61,944 nt of DNA from Pullilachnospira_A gallistercoris (GCA_018712125.1 DVHM01000031.1:1-61944), one strand, 5' to 3'; positions 1 to 9,043 are shown, counted from the first letter of the stretch. Notes: generated by a model not told the origin, from the sequence alone. Numbers and translations: made by a program.

Positions 1-327
1 GCGGAGGAGATCGTGCTGGCCCAGGGCAGCATGAAACCGGTGGAGTCCATTTACCAGACGGTCTATGAGTCCTCGGACAGCAGTCTGCAGCTGATCGATC
101 AGCTGGCGGAGAAGGGGGAAACTTTTGACGAGCGTTCTGTCAACCGGACAGTGCTGGCTGAGTCTCTGGAGCGCCTGGAACCGAGAGAGAGACAGCTGAT
201 TTACTGCCGCTACTTTAAAGATATGACTCAGGCGGCCACAGCGGCGGAACTGGGGATGACCCAGGTACAGGTTTCCAGGAGCGAGAAAAAGATTCTCGGG
301 AAACTTAGGAAAATGTTTGACGATTAA
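1..327 (+). CDS. sigF: Sporulation RNA polymerase sigma factor, SigF-like (5' truncated by window edge)
   Basis: The reading frame is open from base 1, so this is the C-terminal 108 residues of a longer gene. It covers the end of region 3 and all of region 4 of a sigma-70 family protein. The motif RERQLIYCRYFKDMTQ followed by a helix-turn-helix (AAELGMTQVQVSRSEKKIL) matches the sporulation sigma F/G group, and SIYQTVYES resembles the SigF spacer (SIHETVYE in Bacillus) more than SigG. SigF directs forespore transcription after asymmetric division. The usual spoIIAA-spoIIAB genes would lie upstream, outside the window. One oddity is Ser in SRSEKK where SRLEKK is usual. It ends in a terminator at 355-406. 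I am sure of the sporulation sigma class and less sure of F over G. Confidence 0.85.
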   Translation, partial: AEEIVLAQGSMKPVESIYQTVYESSDSSLQLIDQLAEKGETFDERSVNRTVLAESLERLEPRERQLIYCRYFKDMTQAATAAELGMTQVQVSRSEKKILGKLRKMFDD

Positions 328-354
328 ACTTTATAAATATTTAATTTGTATATT

Positions 355-406
355 GTCCCGGAAAGTCTTAAAATAAGGATATTGTTTAGATGGTCCGGGA
401 CTTTTT
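355..406 (+). terminator. Terminator after the sigma factor gene
   Basis: Arms GTCCCGGA (355-362) and TCCGGGAC (394-401) pair perfectly around a 31-base AT-rich loop and are followed by five T. The hairpin covers a possible upstream ATG at 390, which argues for the later start (435) of the next gene. Confidence 0.7.
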
Positions 407-434
407 ATGCCCGACTGAGAAAGGAAGAAAGAAG

Positions 435-1973
435 ATGAAGAACGGGATCAAGGGACATAAGAAAATTTTCCTTGGGATTGTCGTTGCGGTCGTCATTTTA
501 ATTGTGGTGCTGATTGCGGTCTTTGGGAGGGGCGGAAAAGATGATTCCGCGAAGGACGATCAGCAGACAGCTACGGTGGAGAGGCGGACTCTGGCTGAGA
601 GTGTATCTGCGACCGGGACATTTCAGGCCTCGGACGATGTGAGTGTCTCTGCGGATATCATGAACACGACGGTACAGGAAGTCCGGGTTTCCGTGGGAGA
701 CACGGTTGCGGCCGGTGACGTGATCTGTGTGCTGGACACAGCGGATCTGCAGGAGCGGCTGGCGGACGCCCAGGAAAACCTGTCCGACACGGAGAGTCAG
801 ACCAATCGGACGGTGGACAGCGCCAGGAGGAATCTGGAGCAGGCGCAGAAAAACCGGGATGAGGCCCTGGCCAACGTGGATCCGGATATTTCGGATGCCT
901 ACAATGACTGGCAGGAGGCATCTGCAAGATATCAGGATTTGCAGAATCAGTATAACGCGGCGGTGGCCCAGAGAGATCAGATTACCGCGGCCAACGGCGG
1001 AGTGGCCGACGTGACCAACAGCGCTTACTGGCAGGCGCAGCAGCAGGTAACTTCCCTGGAAGCGCAGATGAACACGGCGAAGTCCACGATGGAGCTGAAT
1101 CAGAGAAATTATCAGGATCTGGCGGACAGCAGAGAGGACACCATTCGGCAGATCAATGATACCTACCAGAATCAGCTGGATACCTACAACACTACTATTG
1201 AAAATTCCTCCACAGCCGGAGATACCCAGCGGGATCAGATTGAGGAACTGCAGGATCAGATCGACGCGGCAGTGGTAACGGCGCCCATCGGCGGTCTGGT
1301 TACCTCCCTGTATGTGGAGCCCGGCGATGACTATAACGGCGGTATGATTGCCGCGGTGGAGAACGTGGACACCTTTGAGGTTACCGCGGAGATTGACGAG
1401 TATGATATCAACAAGATCCAGGTGGGCCAGGAGGCGATTATCCGTACCAACGCCACGGGAGACCTGGAACTTTCCGGAACTGTGACATCCATCGCCCCGA
1501 AGGCTTCCGGCGGCAGCTCCATTCTGGACACCGGATCCGGCAGCTCGGACATGTTCAGCTTTGATCTCAGCAGTATGATGGGCGGCAGTTATGCCAACGG
1601 CAGCACAGGCGGAAATGTGACTTATACGGTAACGATTGTGGTCAACACGCCCTGTGATCAGCTGAAGATCGGCATGACAGCGAAACTCAGTATCATTCTG
1701 CAGCAGGGGGAGAATGTGCTTTCGGTGCCCTTTGACGCACTGCAGCAGGCGGATGATGGAAGTTATTATATCGAAGAGATCACTTCCGTCAATGAGGACG
1801 GCACCAGTGAGACAAAACAGATCCCGGTAACCACAGGTCTGGAGAGTGACTATTATGTGGAAATTATCGGAGATGATGTCAAAGAGGGTATGGAAGTGCT
1901 CATTCCCGAGGCCGAGGGCGGCAATTCCCTGGAAGATCTGATCAGCAGCGGCGGAGCGATGGAGGGGATTTAA
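435..1973 (+). CDS. HlyD/MacA-type efflux adaptor (membrane fusion protein)
   Basis: This 512-residue protein is the periplasmic-adaptor-like subunit of a tripartite-style ABC exporter; in a Gram-positive it would link the permease to the cell-wall space. It has an N-terminal membrane anchor (about residues 10-30, IFLGIVVAVVILIVV), a lipoyl/barrel-sandwich half (about 60-110), a long Gln/Asn-rich coiled coil (about 110-280), the second lipoyl half (TAPIGGLVTSLYVEPGD) and a beta-barrel. A Gly/Ser-rich insertion near residues 355-395 is not typical of MacA. The ATG at 435 follows AAGGAAGAAAG; an in-frame ATG at 390 lies inside the upstream terminator. It is the first gene of a tight three-gene operon with the ATPase and permease that follow. 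Substrate unknown. Confidence 0.88.
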   Translation: MKNGIKGHKKIFLGIVVAVVILIVVLIAVFGRGGKDDSAKDDQQTATVERRTLAESVSATGTFQASDDVSVSADIMNTTVQEVRVSVGDTVAAGDVICVLDTADLQERLADAQENLSDTESQTNRTVDSARRNLEQAQKNRDEALANVDPDISDAYNDWQEASARYQDLQNQYNAAVAQRDQITAANGGVADVTNSAYWQAQQQVTSLEAQMNTAKSTMELNQRNYQDLADSREDTIRQINDTYQNQLDTYNTTIENSSTAGDTQRDQIEELQDQIDAAVVTAPIGGLVTSLYVEPGDDYNGGMIAAVENVDTFEVTAEIDEYDINKIQVGQEAIIRTNATGDLELSGTVTSIAPKASGGSSILDTGSGSSDMFSFDLSSMMGGSYANGSTGGNVTYTVTIVVNTPCDQLKIGMTAKLSIILQQGENVLSVPFDALQQADDGSYYIEEITSVNEDGTSETKQIPVTTGLESDYYVEIIGDDVKEGMEVLIPEAEGGNSLEDLISSGGAMEGI

Positions 1974-2675
1974 ATGAGCAGGACAATCATAGAGCTGAAA
2001 GATATCTATAAGCGGTTCTATATTGGCACCCCCAACGAGCTGGAGGTTCTTCACGGGATTTCCCTGACCGTTCAGGAGGGAGAGTTTGTGGCCATCGTCG
2101 GCGCTTCCGGATCCGGTAAATCCACATTGATGAATATCATCGGAGTACTGGATCGGCCGACAGAGGGAAGTTATGTGCTGGACGGCGTAGATGTCAACGG
2201 GGCGAAGGACGCGGAACTCTCCAAGATTCGGAATAAGAAAATCGGCTTTGTGTTTCAGACATACAATCTGATTTCCAAGACCAATGCCATCAAGAATGTG
2301 GAGATGCCCATGCTCTATGCCGGTGTTCCGGGAAAGCAGCGCGTACAGCGGGCAAAGGAACTGCTGGAGATGGTCGGCATGGGAGAGCGGATGCGGCATC
2401 TTCCGGAGGAACTCTCCGGAGGACAGAAACAGCGGGTGGCCATCGCGAGAGCTATGGCCAATGATCCGGCAATCATTCTTGCGGACGAGCCCACCGGAGC
2501 TCTGGATTCCGTGACCGGGCGAAAGGTCATGGACCTGTTTCACAAGCTTCACGACGAGGAGGGCAAGACGATCGTGCTGATTACCCATTCGCCGGAGCTG
2601 GCGGAGGAAACTCAGCGGATTGTGACCATCAAGGACGGACACGTGATCGGAGAGAGGGAGGGAAGCGGACGATGA
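1974..2675 (+). CDS. ABC transporter ATPase, MacB/LolD type
   Basis: This 233-residue nucleotide-binding subunit powers the exporter formed with the adjacent adaptor and permease. Walker A (GASGSGKST), Q-loop (FQTYNLI), signature (LSGGQKQR) and Walker B with the following Ala-Leu-Asp D-loop (LADEPTGALDS) are all intact. The ATG directly abuts the stop codon of the adaptor gene, and its own stop overlaps the permease start by four bases (ATGA), so the three genes are translationally coupled. The LSGGQKQR/ADEPTGALD signature is characteristic of the MacB/LolD/FtsE subgroup, which moves peptides, antibiotics or lipoproteins rather than sugars. Confidence 0.93.
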   Translation: MSRTIIELKDIYKRFYIGTPNELEVLHGISLTVQEGEFVAIVGASGSGKSTLMNIIGVLDRPTEGSYVLDGVDVNGAKDAELSKIRNKKIGFVFQTYNLISKTNAIKNVEMPMLYAGVPGKQRVQRAKELLEMVGMGERMRHLPEELSGGQKQRVAIARAMANDPAIILADEPTGALDSVTGRKVMDLFHKLHDEEGKTIVLITHSPELAEETQRIVTIKDGHVIGEREGSGR

Positions 2676-3967
2676 TCGTTTATGAGAATATACGGCTGGC
2701 GCTGTTCAGCCTGAAAGCAAACAAAATGCGCTCCCTGCTGACTATGCTGGGCATTATCATCGGCATCGCTTCCGTGATCGCCATCATGACGCTGGGAGAT
2801 TCCGTTACCGTTACTGTCACGGAATCCATGTCGTCCATCGGCGCCAACAATGTGACGGTTTCCCTGCAGCAGAAGACTTCCGAGGAGGACGGGGAGGATG
2901 AGGCCAGCACCGGCATCGAGTTTGGTCAGGACGAGGATGAACAGCAGCCGACACAGTCGGATCTGATTACTTCGGATATGCTGCAGCAGTTCTGCGACAC
3001 TTACGCGGATTCGGTCAAAGCAATCTCGATCTCGGAGGCTGTGGGAAGCGGCGAGATTGAGGAGGGAGAGCTTACCTCCGATATTTCCGTGATGGGTGCG
3101 AGTCTCGGTTATTTCGCCGCCAACAACATCACGATGGTAGAGGGAAACTACTTCAGCGACCGGGAGTTTGACCGGGGCGGCATGGTAGCTCTGGTGGCTT
3201 CCCAGGTGGTGGATGACATTTTCGGCGGAGACACGGATGCCGCGGTAGGTAGCACGATCCAGGTGGCGGTCAACGACAAGTATTACAATTTCGTTATCTC
3301 CGGTGTCTATGAGCAGGACAACGATATGTACAGCTCCTACAGCTTTATGTGGGGAAATCAGCCCAGCACCTTCTATATTCCCCTGCGGACGGCCCAGGAT
3401 CTGAATCATTCTTCCGGGTTTTCCCAGCTCACAGTGCTTACCCAGGGGGATGTCAATGCGGATGATTTCGCGGTGGAGACAGAGCGGTTTTTCAACAATC
3501 TCTATCGGAACAACCGGGAATTTGAAGTTACCGCTATGAGCATGTCCTCAATCGTGGGAATGATGGAGGATATCATGGGAACCATTACCACGGCCATCGC
3601 CTTTATCGCAGGGATCGCCCTGGTGGTGGGAGGCATCGGCGTCATGAATATCATGCTGGTATCCATCACGGAACGGACTAGAGAGATCGGAACAAGAAAG
3701 GCGCTGGGGGCGCCAAACAGTTCCATCCGTCTGCAGTTTATCATCGAGTCCATTGTGATCTGTATTATCGGAGGAATTTTCGGTATTATCCTGGGATGCA
3801 TTGTGGGAATGGCGGCGGCGGCCTATGTGGGAGTGTCCGTGGTGCCGTCCCTGCAGAGTATCTGTATCTCTCTCGGATTTTCCATGGCCATCGGTATTTT
3901 CTTCGGGTACTATCCGGCCAACAAGGCGGCCAAGCTCAACCCGATTGACGCGCTACGCTATGAGTAG
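2672..3967 (+). CDS. ABC transporter permease, MacB/FtsX type
   Basis: This 431-residue membrane subunit belongs to the MacB-FtsX family. It has the expected layout: one transmembrane helix near residues 20-42 (LLTMLGIIIGIASVIAIMTLG), a large extracytoplasmic MacB_PCD-like domain (about 45-300), then three helices in the C-terminal FtsX core (about 305-425) with the conserved ERTREIGTRKALGA coupling segment. The ATGA overlap with the ATPase gene indicates a single complex. The extracellular domain carries an acidic stretch at about residues 68-92. Together with the adaptor this is a MacAB-like exporter, a frequent Clostridia system for antimicrobial peptides or other amphiphiles; no substrate can be read from the sequence. 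Confidence 0.92.
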   Translation: MIVYENIRLALFSLKANKMRSLLTMLGIIIGIASVIAIMTLGDSVTVTVTESMSSIGANNVTVSLQQKTSEEDGEDEASTGIEFGQDEDEQQPTQSDLITSDMLQQFCDTYADSVKAISISEAVGSGEIEEGELTSDISVMGASLGYFAANNITMVEGNYFSDREFDRGGMVALVASQVVDDIFGGDTDAAVGSTIQVAVNDKYYNFVISGVYEQDNDMYSSYSFMWGNQPSTFYIPLRTAQDLNHSSGFSQLTVLTQGDVNADDFAVETERFFNNLYRNNREFEVTAMSMSSIVGMMEDIMGTITTAIAFIAGIALVVGGIGVMNIMLVSITERTREIGTRKALGAPNSSIRLQFIIESIVICIIGGIFGIILGCIVGMAAAAYVGVSVVPSLQSICISLGFSMAIGIFFGYYPANKAAKLNPIDALRYE

Positions 3968-4016
3968 TGCCGCATAGATGCGAAGAGGTGTTGCAAGGAG
4001 AATGGGAGGGGGATTT

Positions 4017-4775
4017 ATGAAGAAACACAAGTTTTCCTGTAAGAGGGGCGGTTTGACGATCCGCGGGAATCTCTTTCAGCCGGAGGGAGAAAATCTTCCG
4101 ATTGCGATCTTAAGCCATGGTTTTATGGCCAATCAGTCCACGATGAAAGGATACGCCCAGGCGGCAGCGGAACTCGGCTTTGCGGCTTTTACCTACGATT
4201 TCTGCGGCGGCTGCCTCTGGGGACGAAGCGACGGAAAGACCACGGATATGTCTGTCTTAACCGAGGTGGAGGATCTGAAGGCGGTCATTGCCTACGCGTC
4301 GTCGCTGTCCTTTACGGACGAGAGCAGGATCGTGCTGATCGGCGCGAGCCAGGGCGGTTTTGTGTCGGCGCTGACCGCGGCGCAGATGGGAAATAAGATT
4401 GAGCGGCTTGTGCTGTTTTATCCGGCGCTGTGCATCCCGGACGACGCGAGAAAGGGGCAGATGATGTTCGCGAAATTTGACCCGGCAGAGATACCGTCTG
4501 TGATCCGCTGCGGCCCCATGAAGCTGGGGCATGTGTATCCTGAGGCGGTTATGGAGATGGATCCCTTTAAGGAGATTGCGCCTTATCAGGGGCCGGTGCT
4601 GATCATTCACGGTAGCGAGGACAAGATTGTGGATCTCTCCTACGCAAAGCGGGCCCGGGAGGCCTATGTCCAATGTCAGCTCCGGGTTGTGATGGGAGCC
4701 GGACACGGTTTTTCGAAAAAGGACGATGAGACGGCGATCCCCTGGATGCGGGATTTTCTGTCTGAGAGTTTTTAA
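4017..4775 (+). CDS. Alpha/beta hydrolase (serine esterase/acyl-hydrolase type)
   Basis: This 252-residue protein has the alpha/beta-hydrolase fold with a full Ser-Asp-His set: nucleophile elbow GASQGG, Asp in HGSEDKIV and His in GAGHGF; SHGF near the start supplies the oxyanion-hole region. No signal peptide is seen, so it should be cytoplasmic. It resembles the dienelactone-hydrolase/BAAT-like esterases common in Clostridia, including feruloyl or bile-acid-conjugate esterase relatives, but substrate cannot be assigned. The ATG at 4017 is preceded by GGAGGGGG; an upstream in-frame ATG at 3978 has no ribosome site. It lies 49 bases after the exporter permease and may be in the same transcript. 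Confidence 0.8.
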   Translation: MKKHKFSCKRGGLTIRGNLFQPEGENLPIAILSHGFMANQSTMKGYAQAAAELGFAAFTYDFCGGCLWGRSDGKTTDMSVLTEVEDLKAVIAYASSLSFTDESRIVLIGASQGGFVSALTAAQMGNKIERLVLFYPALCIPDDARKGQMMFAKFDPAEIPSVIRCGPMKLGHVYPEAVMEMDPFKEIAPYQGPVLIIHGSEDKIVDLSYAKRAREAYVQCQLRVVMGAGHGFSKKDDETAIPWMRDFLSESF

Positions 4776-4949
4776 GTGGAAAATATTTGACCGGCGTTTT
4801 TTTCATTGGAGATTTTTCTGCTGACAGCCTTTTAGTTTTTGGCTTTTGGGCGGGTGTTAATGTGTGTCAGCCTCTATGCGATTTTGGGCATAGGCACGAC
4901 AGTTCGGGTTTCCGGAACGGTTGGACAGAGCAGATGTTCCCGCGTTACA

Positions 4950-5759
4950 TCAATTGCGGATCTCAGGGTGTTTCCAGGTGGAGACATTCTGATGCCCGGC
5001 GCTCAGTGCACCGTCCACAGGGATGGCTGCGCCTGTGATATAGCGGGCCATGTCACTAGCCAGGAACAGTGCCAGCCAGGCGCATTCCTCAGGTTTCCCC
5101 AGGCGGCCGGCGGGACAATCCTTTGCAAAGAAGGCCATGGCCTGCTCCGGTGCATTACCGAATATGCTGGTCTGGGTGTACCCGGGGCAGATGGCGTTTA
5201 CTGTGATGCCATAGGGTGCGTAATCCAGAGCGGCAGCTTTTGTCATGCCGACAACACTGTGTTTAGTGGCGGTGTACAGTGCCTGACCACGCTGCGCGAC
5301 CAGGCCGGCGATGGAGGCTACATTGATAAGAAAACCGCCTTTGCTGCTTGTCTGAAAAATAGCTTCGGCTCCGTATTTCATGCCGGCAAATACCCCTTTG
5401 CTGTTCAGTGCAAAAATGTGGTCATAGTCTTCCAGTTCATATTCATGCAGGGGGGAGCCGCCCATGCCGATCCCGGCGTTACTGACGACACCATCCAGAT
5501 GTCCGTAATGGGCGACAGCGGTTTTTACCAGCGCCTGGATTTCATCTGCGTTGCTACAGTCTGTAGGTACGAAGATGGCATCGCCGCCTGCAGAACAGAT
5601 TTCATGGGCCAGATCCTGGCCCTGCCCCCTGTTGCGCGCAGCGCAGACTACTTTCATGCCATGAGCTCCATATACCTCTGCAATGGTTCTGCCGATACCA
5701 CGGCTGGCTCCTGTAACGATCGTGACTTTTCCCTGTACGCTTTCAAATGTCTGTTTCAA
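4950..5759 (-). CDS. Short-chain dehydrogenase/reductase (SDR, classical)
   Basis: This 269-residue NAD(P)-dependent oxidoreductase shows the Rossmann TGASRGIG motif (about residues 16-23), NAG (about 93-95), catalytic Ser in INVASIAG and Tyr-x3-Lys in YTATK, and the C-terminal ITGAAIPVDGA signature. It probably interconverts an alcohol or sugar-alcohol with a ketone. I chose a TTG start at 5757-5759 because AAAGGAG lies seven bases upstream; ATG codons further upstream (5792, 5783) have no ribosome site and would put that Shine-Dalgarno inside the gene. It is divergent from a TetR-family gene, the usual arrangement for a repressor and its target. Confidence 0.88.
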   Translation of the reverse strand: MKQTFESVQGKVTIVTGASRGIGRTIAEVYGAHGMKVVCAARNRGQGQDLAHEICSAGGDAIFVPTDCSNADEIQALVKTAVAHYGHLDGVVSNAGIGMGGSPLHEYELEDYDHIFALNSKGVFAGMKYGAEAIFQTSSKGGFLINVASIAGLVAQRGQALYTATKHSVVGMTKAAALDYAPYGITVNAICPGYTQTSIFGNAPEQAMAFFAKDCPAGRLGKPEECAWLALFLASDMARYITGAAIPVDGALSAGHQNVSTWKHPEIRN

Positions 5760-5820
5760 TTTCTGACTCCTTTCCGATCGCATATCAGACATGCGATTTC
5801 AGTGACGTGTAATGGGTTCG

Positions 5821-5878
5821 ACAACACGTGCCAGATTTACCGTCAGGTGTTGTGTTTTATTGGTGTATCCAGTATAAT
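5821..5878 (+). promoter_or_regulatory. tetR promoter with inverted-repeat operator
   Basis: TTGTGT (5850-5855), a 17-base spacer and TATAAT (5873-5878) form a promoter reading to the TetR gene. An inverted repeat, ACAACAC (5821-5827) and GTGTTGT (5847-5853), overlaps the -35 and sits between the divergent SDR and TetR genes. A start site near 5885 excludes the in-frame ATG at 5881 as the tetR start. That a TetR protein binds here is inference. Confidence 0.55.
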
Positions 5879-5973
5879 TCATGAAAAACAGGTGCGCAAC
5901 CGACAATCGGTGGAGGGGTGTCGGAAAGGGCGGCAGAAAAGGAGGAAGTGTTGGAAAAAAGAAAGAAGTGAAA

Positions 5974-6519
5974 ATGGATATTCGTGTACGATACACAAAG
6001 AAGGCAATTGCCGGGGCTTTTCTGGAGCGGTTGGAGGAGAAGCCTGTGAATCGGATTACTGTCCGGGAGGTCTGCGATGGCGCTGGGATTAACCGCAGTA
6101 CCTTTTATAAATATTATCATGACTGCTTTGATCTGATGGAGCAGTTGGAGAATGAGGCATTGCTACAGATGGATCAGTTGCTGGATCAGGCGAAGAATGG
6201 CGGCCTGACGGAGATCCTGACGCCTACCATGCAGACATTGAAAGAACATCAAAAGCTCATCCGTCTTCATTTGCGCAGTGATGAGGGGTCGAGGTTTGTG
6301 CGGAAACTGGTAGGCCACAGCCTTGCCCGGCTGGAGCTTGAACTCAGTGGATTCGCCCGATCGGAGCTTTCTCTGGAAGAAAGGGATCGCGTCAAGGCGT
6401 TCCTGGTAGGAGGATGCATTGGGGTCATTGAATACTGGATGTATGGCGGGATGCGGCAGGACTCGCAGGAAGTGATGGATTCCATGGAACGGCTTTGCAG
6501 GTTGTTGTCAAAATACTGA
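5974..6519 (+). CDS. TetR/AcrR-family transcriptional regulator
   Basis: This 181-residue protein has the N-terminal TetR helix-turn-helix (residues about 5-55): FLERLEEKPVNRITVREV followed by CDGAGINRSTFYKYYHD, which is the canonical recognition helix. The C-terminal ligand-binding half (about 70-180) resembles the TetR_C domains of DhaS-like Clostridia regulators. The ATG at 5974 is preceded by AAAGAAG and fits a transcript starting near 5885 better than the in-frame ATG at 5881. It is divergent from the SDR gene, with a shared 214-base intergenic region carrying an inverted repeat, so it likely represses the SDR gene and itself. Confidence 0.88.
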   Translation: MDIRVRYTKKAIAGAFLERLEEKPVNRITVREVCDGAGINRSTFYKYYHDCFDLMEQLENEALLQMDQLLDQAKNGGLTEILTPTMQTLKEHQKLIRLHLRSDEGSRFVRKLVGHSLARLELELSGFARSELSLEERDRVKAFLVGGCIGVIEYWMYGGMRQDSQEVMDSMERLCRLLSKY

Positions 6520-7156
6520 CATCCTGCCCCGCCCCCACCCCCCACCCATCCCCCACTAATCCTCGTTCCATTGTCGGCCCGCTGCCAACGATCCCGCAAA
6601 GGCGCGAACCTCCTAGGCTGCGCCGACTTTCGCCTCTTTGGTCGCTCCTTCCTGACGCTCCGTCTGATGGGCGAAAAAAAGCCCCACGCCTCAGAGGGTT
6701 CCTCTGATGACGCAGGGTCTTGCTTTTGTTTCGTTCCGGGATACGCTTTTTTACCCCGAACAGGATAACGCGTATTGCCCCGGAACAATATATGGATAAA
6801 CCACTTAGAAAAAGGAGGGTAATTGGTTGTCGGAACTGACAATGTTCAAACCCCTCATACAGTAAAAACTCTGGCAGCTCCTTTCGATGATTTTATCTTA
6901 CTGGAAAAATGTGACGGAAGTTTGTCCACTTCCTGAAGAAAGTCTTAAGAAAACTTAAAAAGATGTTCATATCTTGGGCGGAATATATTCTAAAATATCA
7001 GAAACGGGACATCGCAAAAATCCCTGGATGTCGGGAAAGATCATAAATTTTTATGGAACCTATTACCACTCCGACATTTTTTCCCGGCGGCAGCAGGTGT
7101 ATAATCATGAATAGAAAGCACAGCGAAAAATGATGGAAAACAGGAGGAGGATACGG
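6520..7156 (+). other. 637-base intergenic region with several hairpins, no gene seen
   Basis: No convincing coding frame. It begins with a C-rich tract (about 6522-6563). Stem-loops follow: GGCGC...GCGCC (about 6600-6624, with an inner CCT/AGG pair), TCAGAGG-GTT-CCTCTGA (about 6689-6706), and an imperfect inverted repeat whose arms at 6733-6746 and 6770-6786 share GTTCCGGG and ATACGC. The last 130 bases hold the sulfatase leader, with a TATAAT at 7100-7105 but no clear -35. The clustered hairpins suggest a structured RNA or a repeat element; nothing here identifies it. Confidence 0.5.
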
Positions 7157-8959
7157 ATGAAAGCAATTATGGTTATGTTTGATTCCCTGAACCGGCACAT
7201 GCTGAGCACCTACGGCTGTGAGGACGCCCACACGCCGAATTTGGATCGGCTGGCGCGGCACGCGGTTACCTTTGACAACTGCTATGTGGGAAGTATGCCC
7301 TGCATGCCGGCCAGGAGAGAGCTCCACACCGGGCGTTACAATTTCCTGCATCGGAGCTGGGGGCCCCTGGAGCCCTTTGACGACTCCATGCCGGAGATGT
7401 TGAAAAAGCATGGGATCTACACCCATCTGACCACGGACCATCAGCATTATTGGGAGGATGGGGGCGCCACCTACCACCAGAGATACAATTCCTTTGAGTT
7501 CAGCCGGGGCCAGGAGGGAGATCCCTGGAAAGGGCATGTGAAGGATCCGGATATGTCCGGGTTCCGCCGGAGTGAGAGCGACCGGGCGAAAAAGGAAGCC
7601 ATGAAACTGGCGGGGATGCCGGATATGAACCGTCAGGATGCGGTCAACCGTCAGTATCTATCCCATGAGGAAGATATGCCCCAGGCGGTAACTTTCCGCC
7701 ACGGGCTGGAGTTTATCGACGAGAATCACGACGCGGACAACTGGTTTCTGCAGATCGAGACCTTCGATCCCCACGAGCCCTTCTTCGCCGCCAAACGGTT
7801 CCGCCAGCTGTTTCCGGATCCGGATTACACCGGGAAAGAATTTGACTGGCCGCCCTACGCGAAAGTGACGGAGACGCCGGAGGAGATGGAGCACTGCAGG
7901 AACCGCTACCGTGCGCTGGTGGCCATGTGCGACCACTATCTGGGAAAGGTGCTGGACACCATGGACAAGTATGAATTGTGGGATGACACCATGCTCATCG
8001 TCAACACCGACCACGGATTTTTGCTGGGAGAGCACGGATGGTGGGCGAAATCCATGATGCCCTACTACAATGAGATTGCCCACATCCCCATGTACATCTG
8101 GGATCCCAGGAGCAAAGTGCAGGGCGAGCGGCGTTCATCGCTGGTGCAGAACATCGATATGGCTCCCACGATTCTCACTTATTTCGGCCTGGAGCCCACG
8201 AAAGATATGTTGGGGAAATCTCTGGAGCAGACCGTAAAAGACGACACGCCGGTGCGGCGGTATGCCCTGTATGGAAGCCATGGGAATTACATCAACATCA
8301 CGGACGGACGGTATGTTTACATGCTCTGCCCGCAGGCAGGCAAAAGCGCCAACGAGTATACCCTGATGCCCACCCATATGAGAAATCTGTTCTCGCCGGC
8401 GGAGCTGCAGAGGGCGCAGCTGGCGGAACCCTTCTCCTTTACCAAGGGCTGTAAGCTGCTGAAGGTTCCGGGCACGGGGAATCCGCTGGCGGATCCTGCG
8501 AAGTTCGGTACGCTGCTGTTTGATCTGAAAGAGGATCCCGGGCAGCTGCATCCGCTGGATGAACCGGATAAGGAAGTGGAGCTCGCCAACGCGATCCGTG
8601 AGCTGATGATGGAAAATGACGCGCCGGAAGAACTCTACGATGTGTTCGGCTTAAAGAGAGAGGAAGCCTTTACCAGAGAGGATCTGGAGGCGCAAAGGCA
8701 TCTGGCGGACAATCTGCCGGTGCCGGGAATGGATGGCGTTACCGCTGACAGAGTTGCCTTCCTGCAGCTTCGCCTTATCTTTATGGTATTGCCGCCGGAA
8801 CAGGCCGAAGGTGTGAAAAGGTTGATCGTCGACCAGTTGAAGGCTTCCAGCGCGGCAAAGCTGACCAGCGATGTTGTCCTGAGGCTTGTGGAGCAGCTCC
8901 CCCTGCCTCAGGAGATGAAGGGACCGGCTCTTCAGGTATTAAAGAGTATGGAAAGGTAA
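7157..8959 (+). CDS. Sulfatase (formylglycine-dependent, Cys type)
   Basis: This 600-residue alkaline-phosphatase-superfamily enzyme hydrolyses a sulfate ester, probably on a sulfated glycan fragment. The signature C49-M-P-A-R followed by RELHTGR is the Cys-type motif in which Cys49 is converted to formylglycine by an anaerobic sulfatase-maturating radical-SAM enzyme; no such maturase lies in this window. Asp9 (FDS) and the DHG...GEHG block (about residues 285-297) are metal ligands. There is no signal peptide, so the enzyme acts in the cytoplasm on imported substrate. Start ATG 7157 has AGGAGG eight bases upstream; ATGs at 7130/7133 lack one. The C-terminal ~120 residues are helical and extend beyond the usual fold. 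Single gene, ending at the 9012 terminator. Confidence 0.9.
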   Translation: MKAIMVMFDSLNRHMLSTYGCEDAHTPNLDRLARHAVTFDNCYVGSMPCMPARRELHTGRYNFLHRSWGPLEPFDDSMPEMLKKHGIYTHLTTDHQHYWEDGGATYHQRYNSFEFSRGQEGDPWKGHVKDPDMSGFRRSESDRAKKEAMKLAGMPDMNRQDAVNRQYLSHEEDMPQAVTFRHGLEFIDENHDADNWFLQIETFDPHEPFFAAKRFRQLFPDPDYTGKEFDWPPYAKVTETPEEMEHCRNRYRALVAMCDHYLGKVLDTMDKYELWDDTMLIVNTDHGFLLGEHGWWAKSMMPYYNEIAHIPMYIWDPRSKVQGERRSSLVQNIDMAPTILTYFGLEPTKDMLGKSLEQTVKDDTPVRRYALYGSHGNYINITDGRYVYMLCPQAGKSANEYTLMPTHMRNLFSPAELQRAQLAEPFSFTKGCKLLKVPGTGNPLADPAKFGTLLFDLKEDPGQLHPLDEPDKEVELANAIRELMMENDAPEELYDVFGLKREEAFTREDLEAQRHLADNLPVPGMDGVTADRVAFLQLRLIFMVLPPEQAEGVKRLIVDQLKASSAAKLTSDVVLRLVEQLPLPQEMKGPALQVLKSMER

Positions 8960-9011
8960 AAGACGACGAAAATGCCATGTTAAATGGAACAGAGCAAATA
9001 GATACCGACCA

Positions 9012-9043
9012 GGTCTGAAGCAAAATGCTTCAGACCACTTTTT
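9012..9043 (+). terminator. Terminator after the sulfatase gene
   Basis: Perfect nine-base stem GGTCTGAAG (9012-9020) / CTTCAGACC (9028-9036) with a seven-base loop, then ACTTTTTATTT. It overlaps the end of the convergent TVP38 gene region. Confidence 0.85.

Noticed and set aside
1..327. SigG instead of SigF
   Set aside because: The SIYQTVYE spacer and the region 4 wording resemble SigF more; the call would change only if upstream genes are not spoIIAA/spoIIAB.
498..2642. 714-residue minus-strand frame opposite the HlyD/ATPase genes
   Set aside because: It is the antisense shadow of two well-supported genes; the translation has no domain and no ribosome site.
6267..6842. Minus-strand 191-residue frame and small plus-strand frames in the gene-free stretch
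   Set aside because: They overlap the tetR gene, have low-complexity translations and no ribosome sites; hairpins explain the sequence better.
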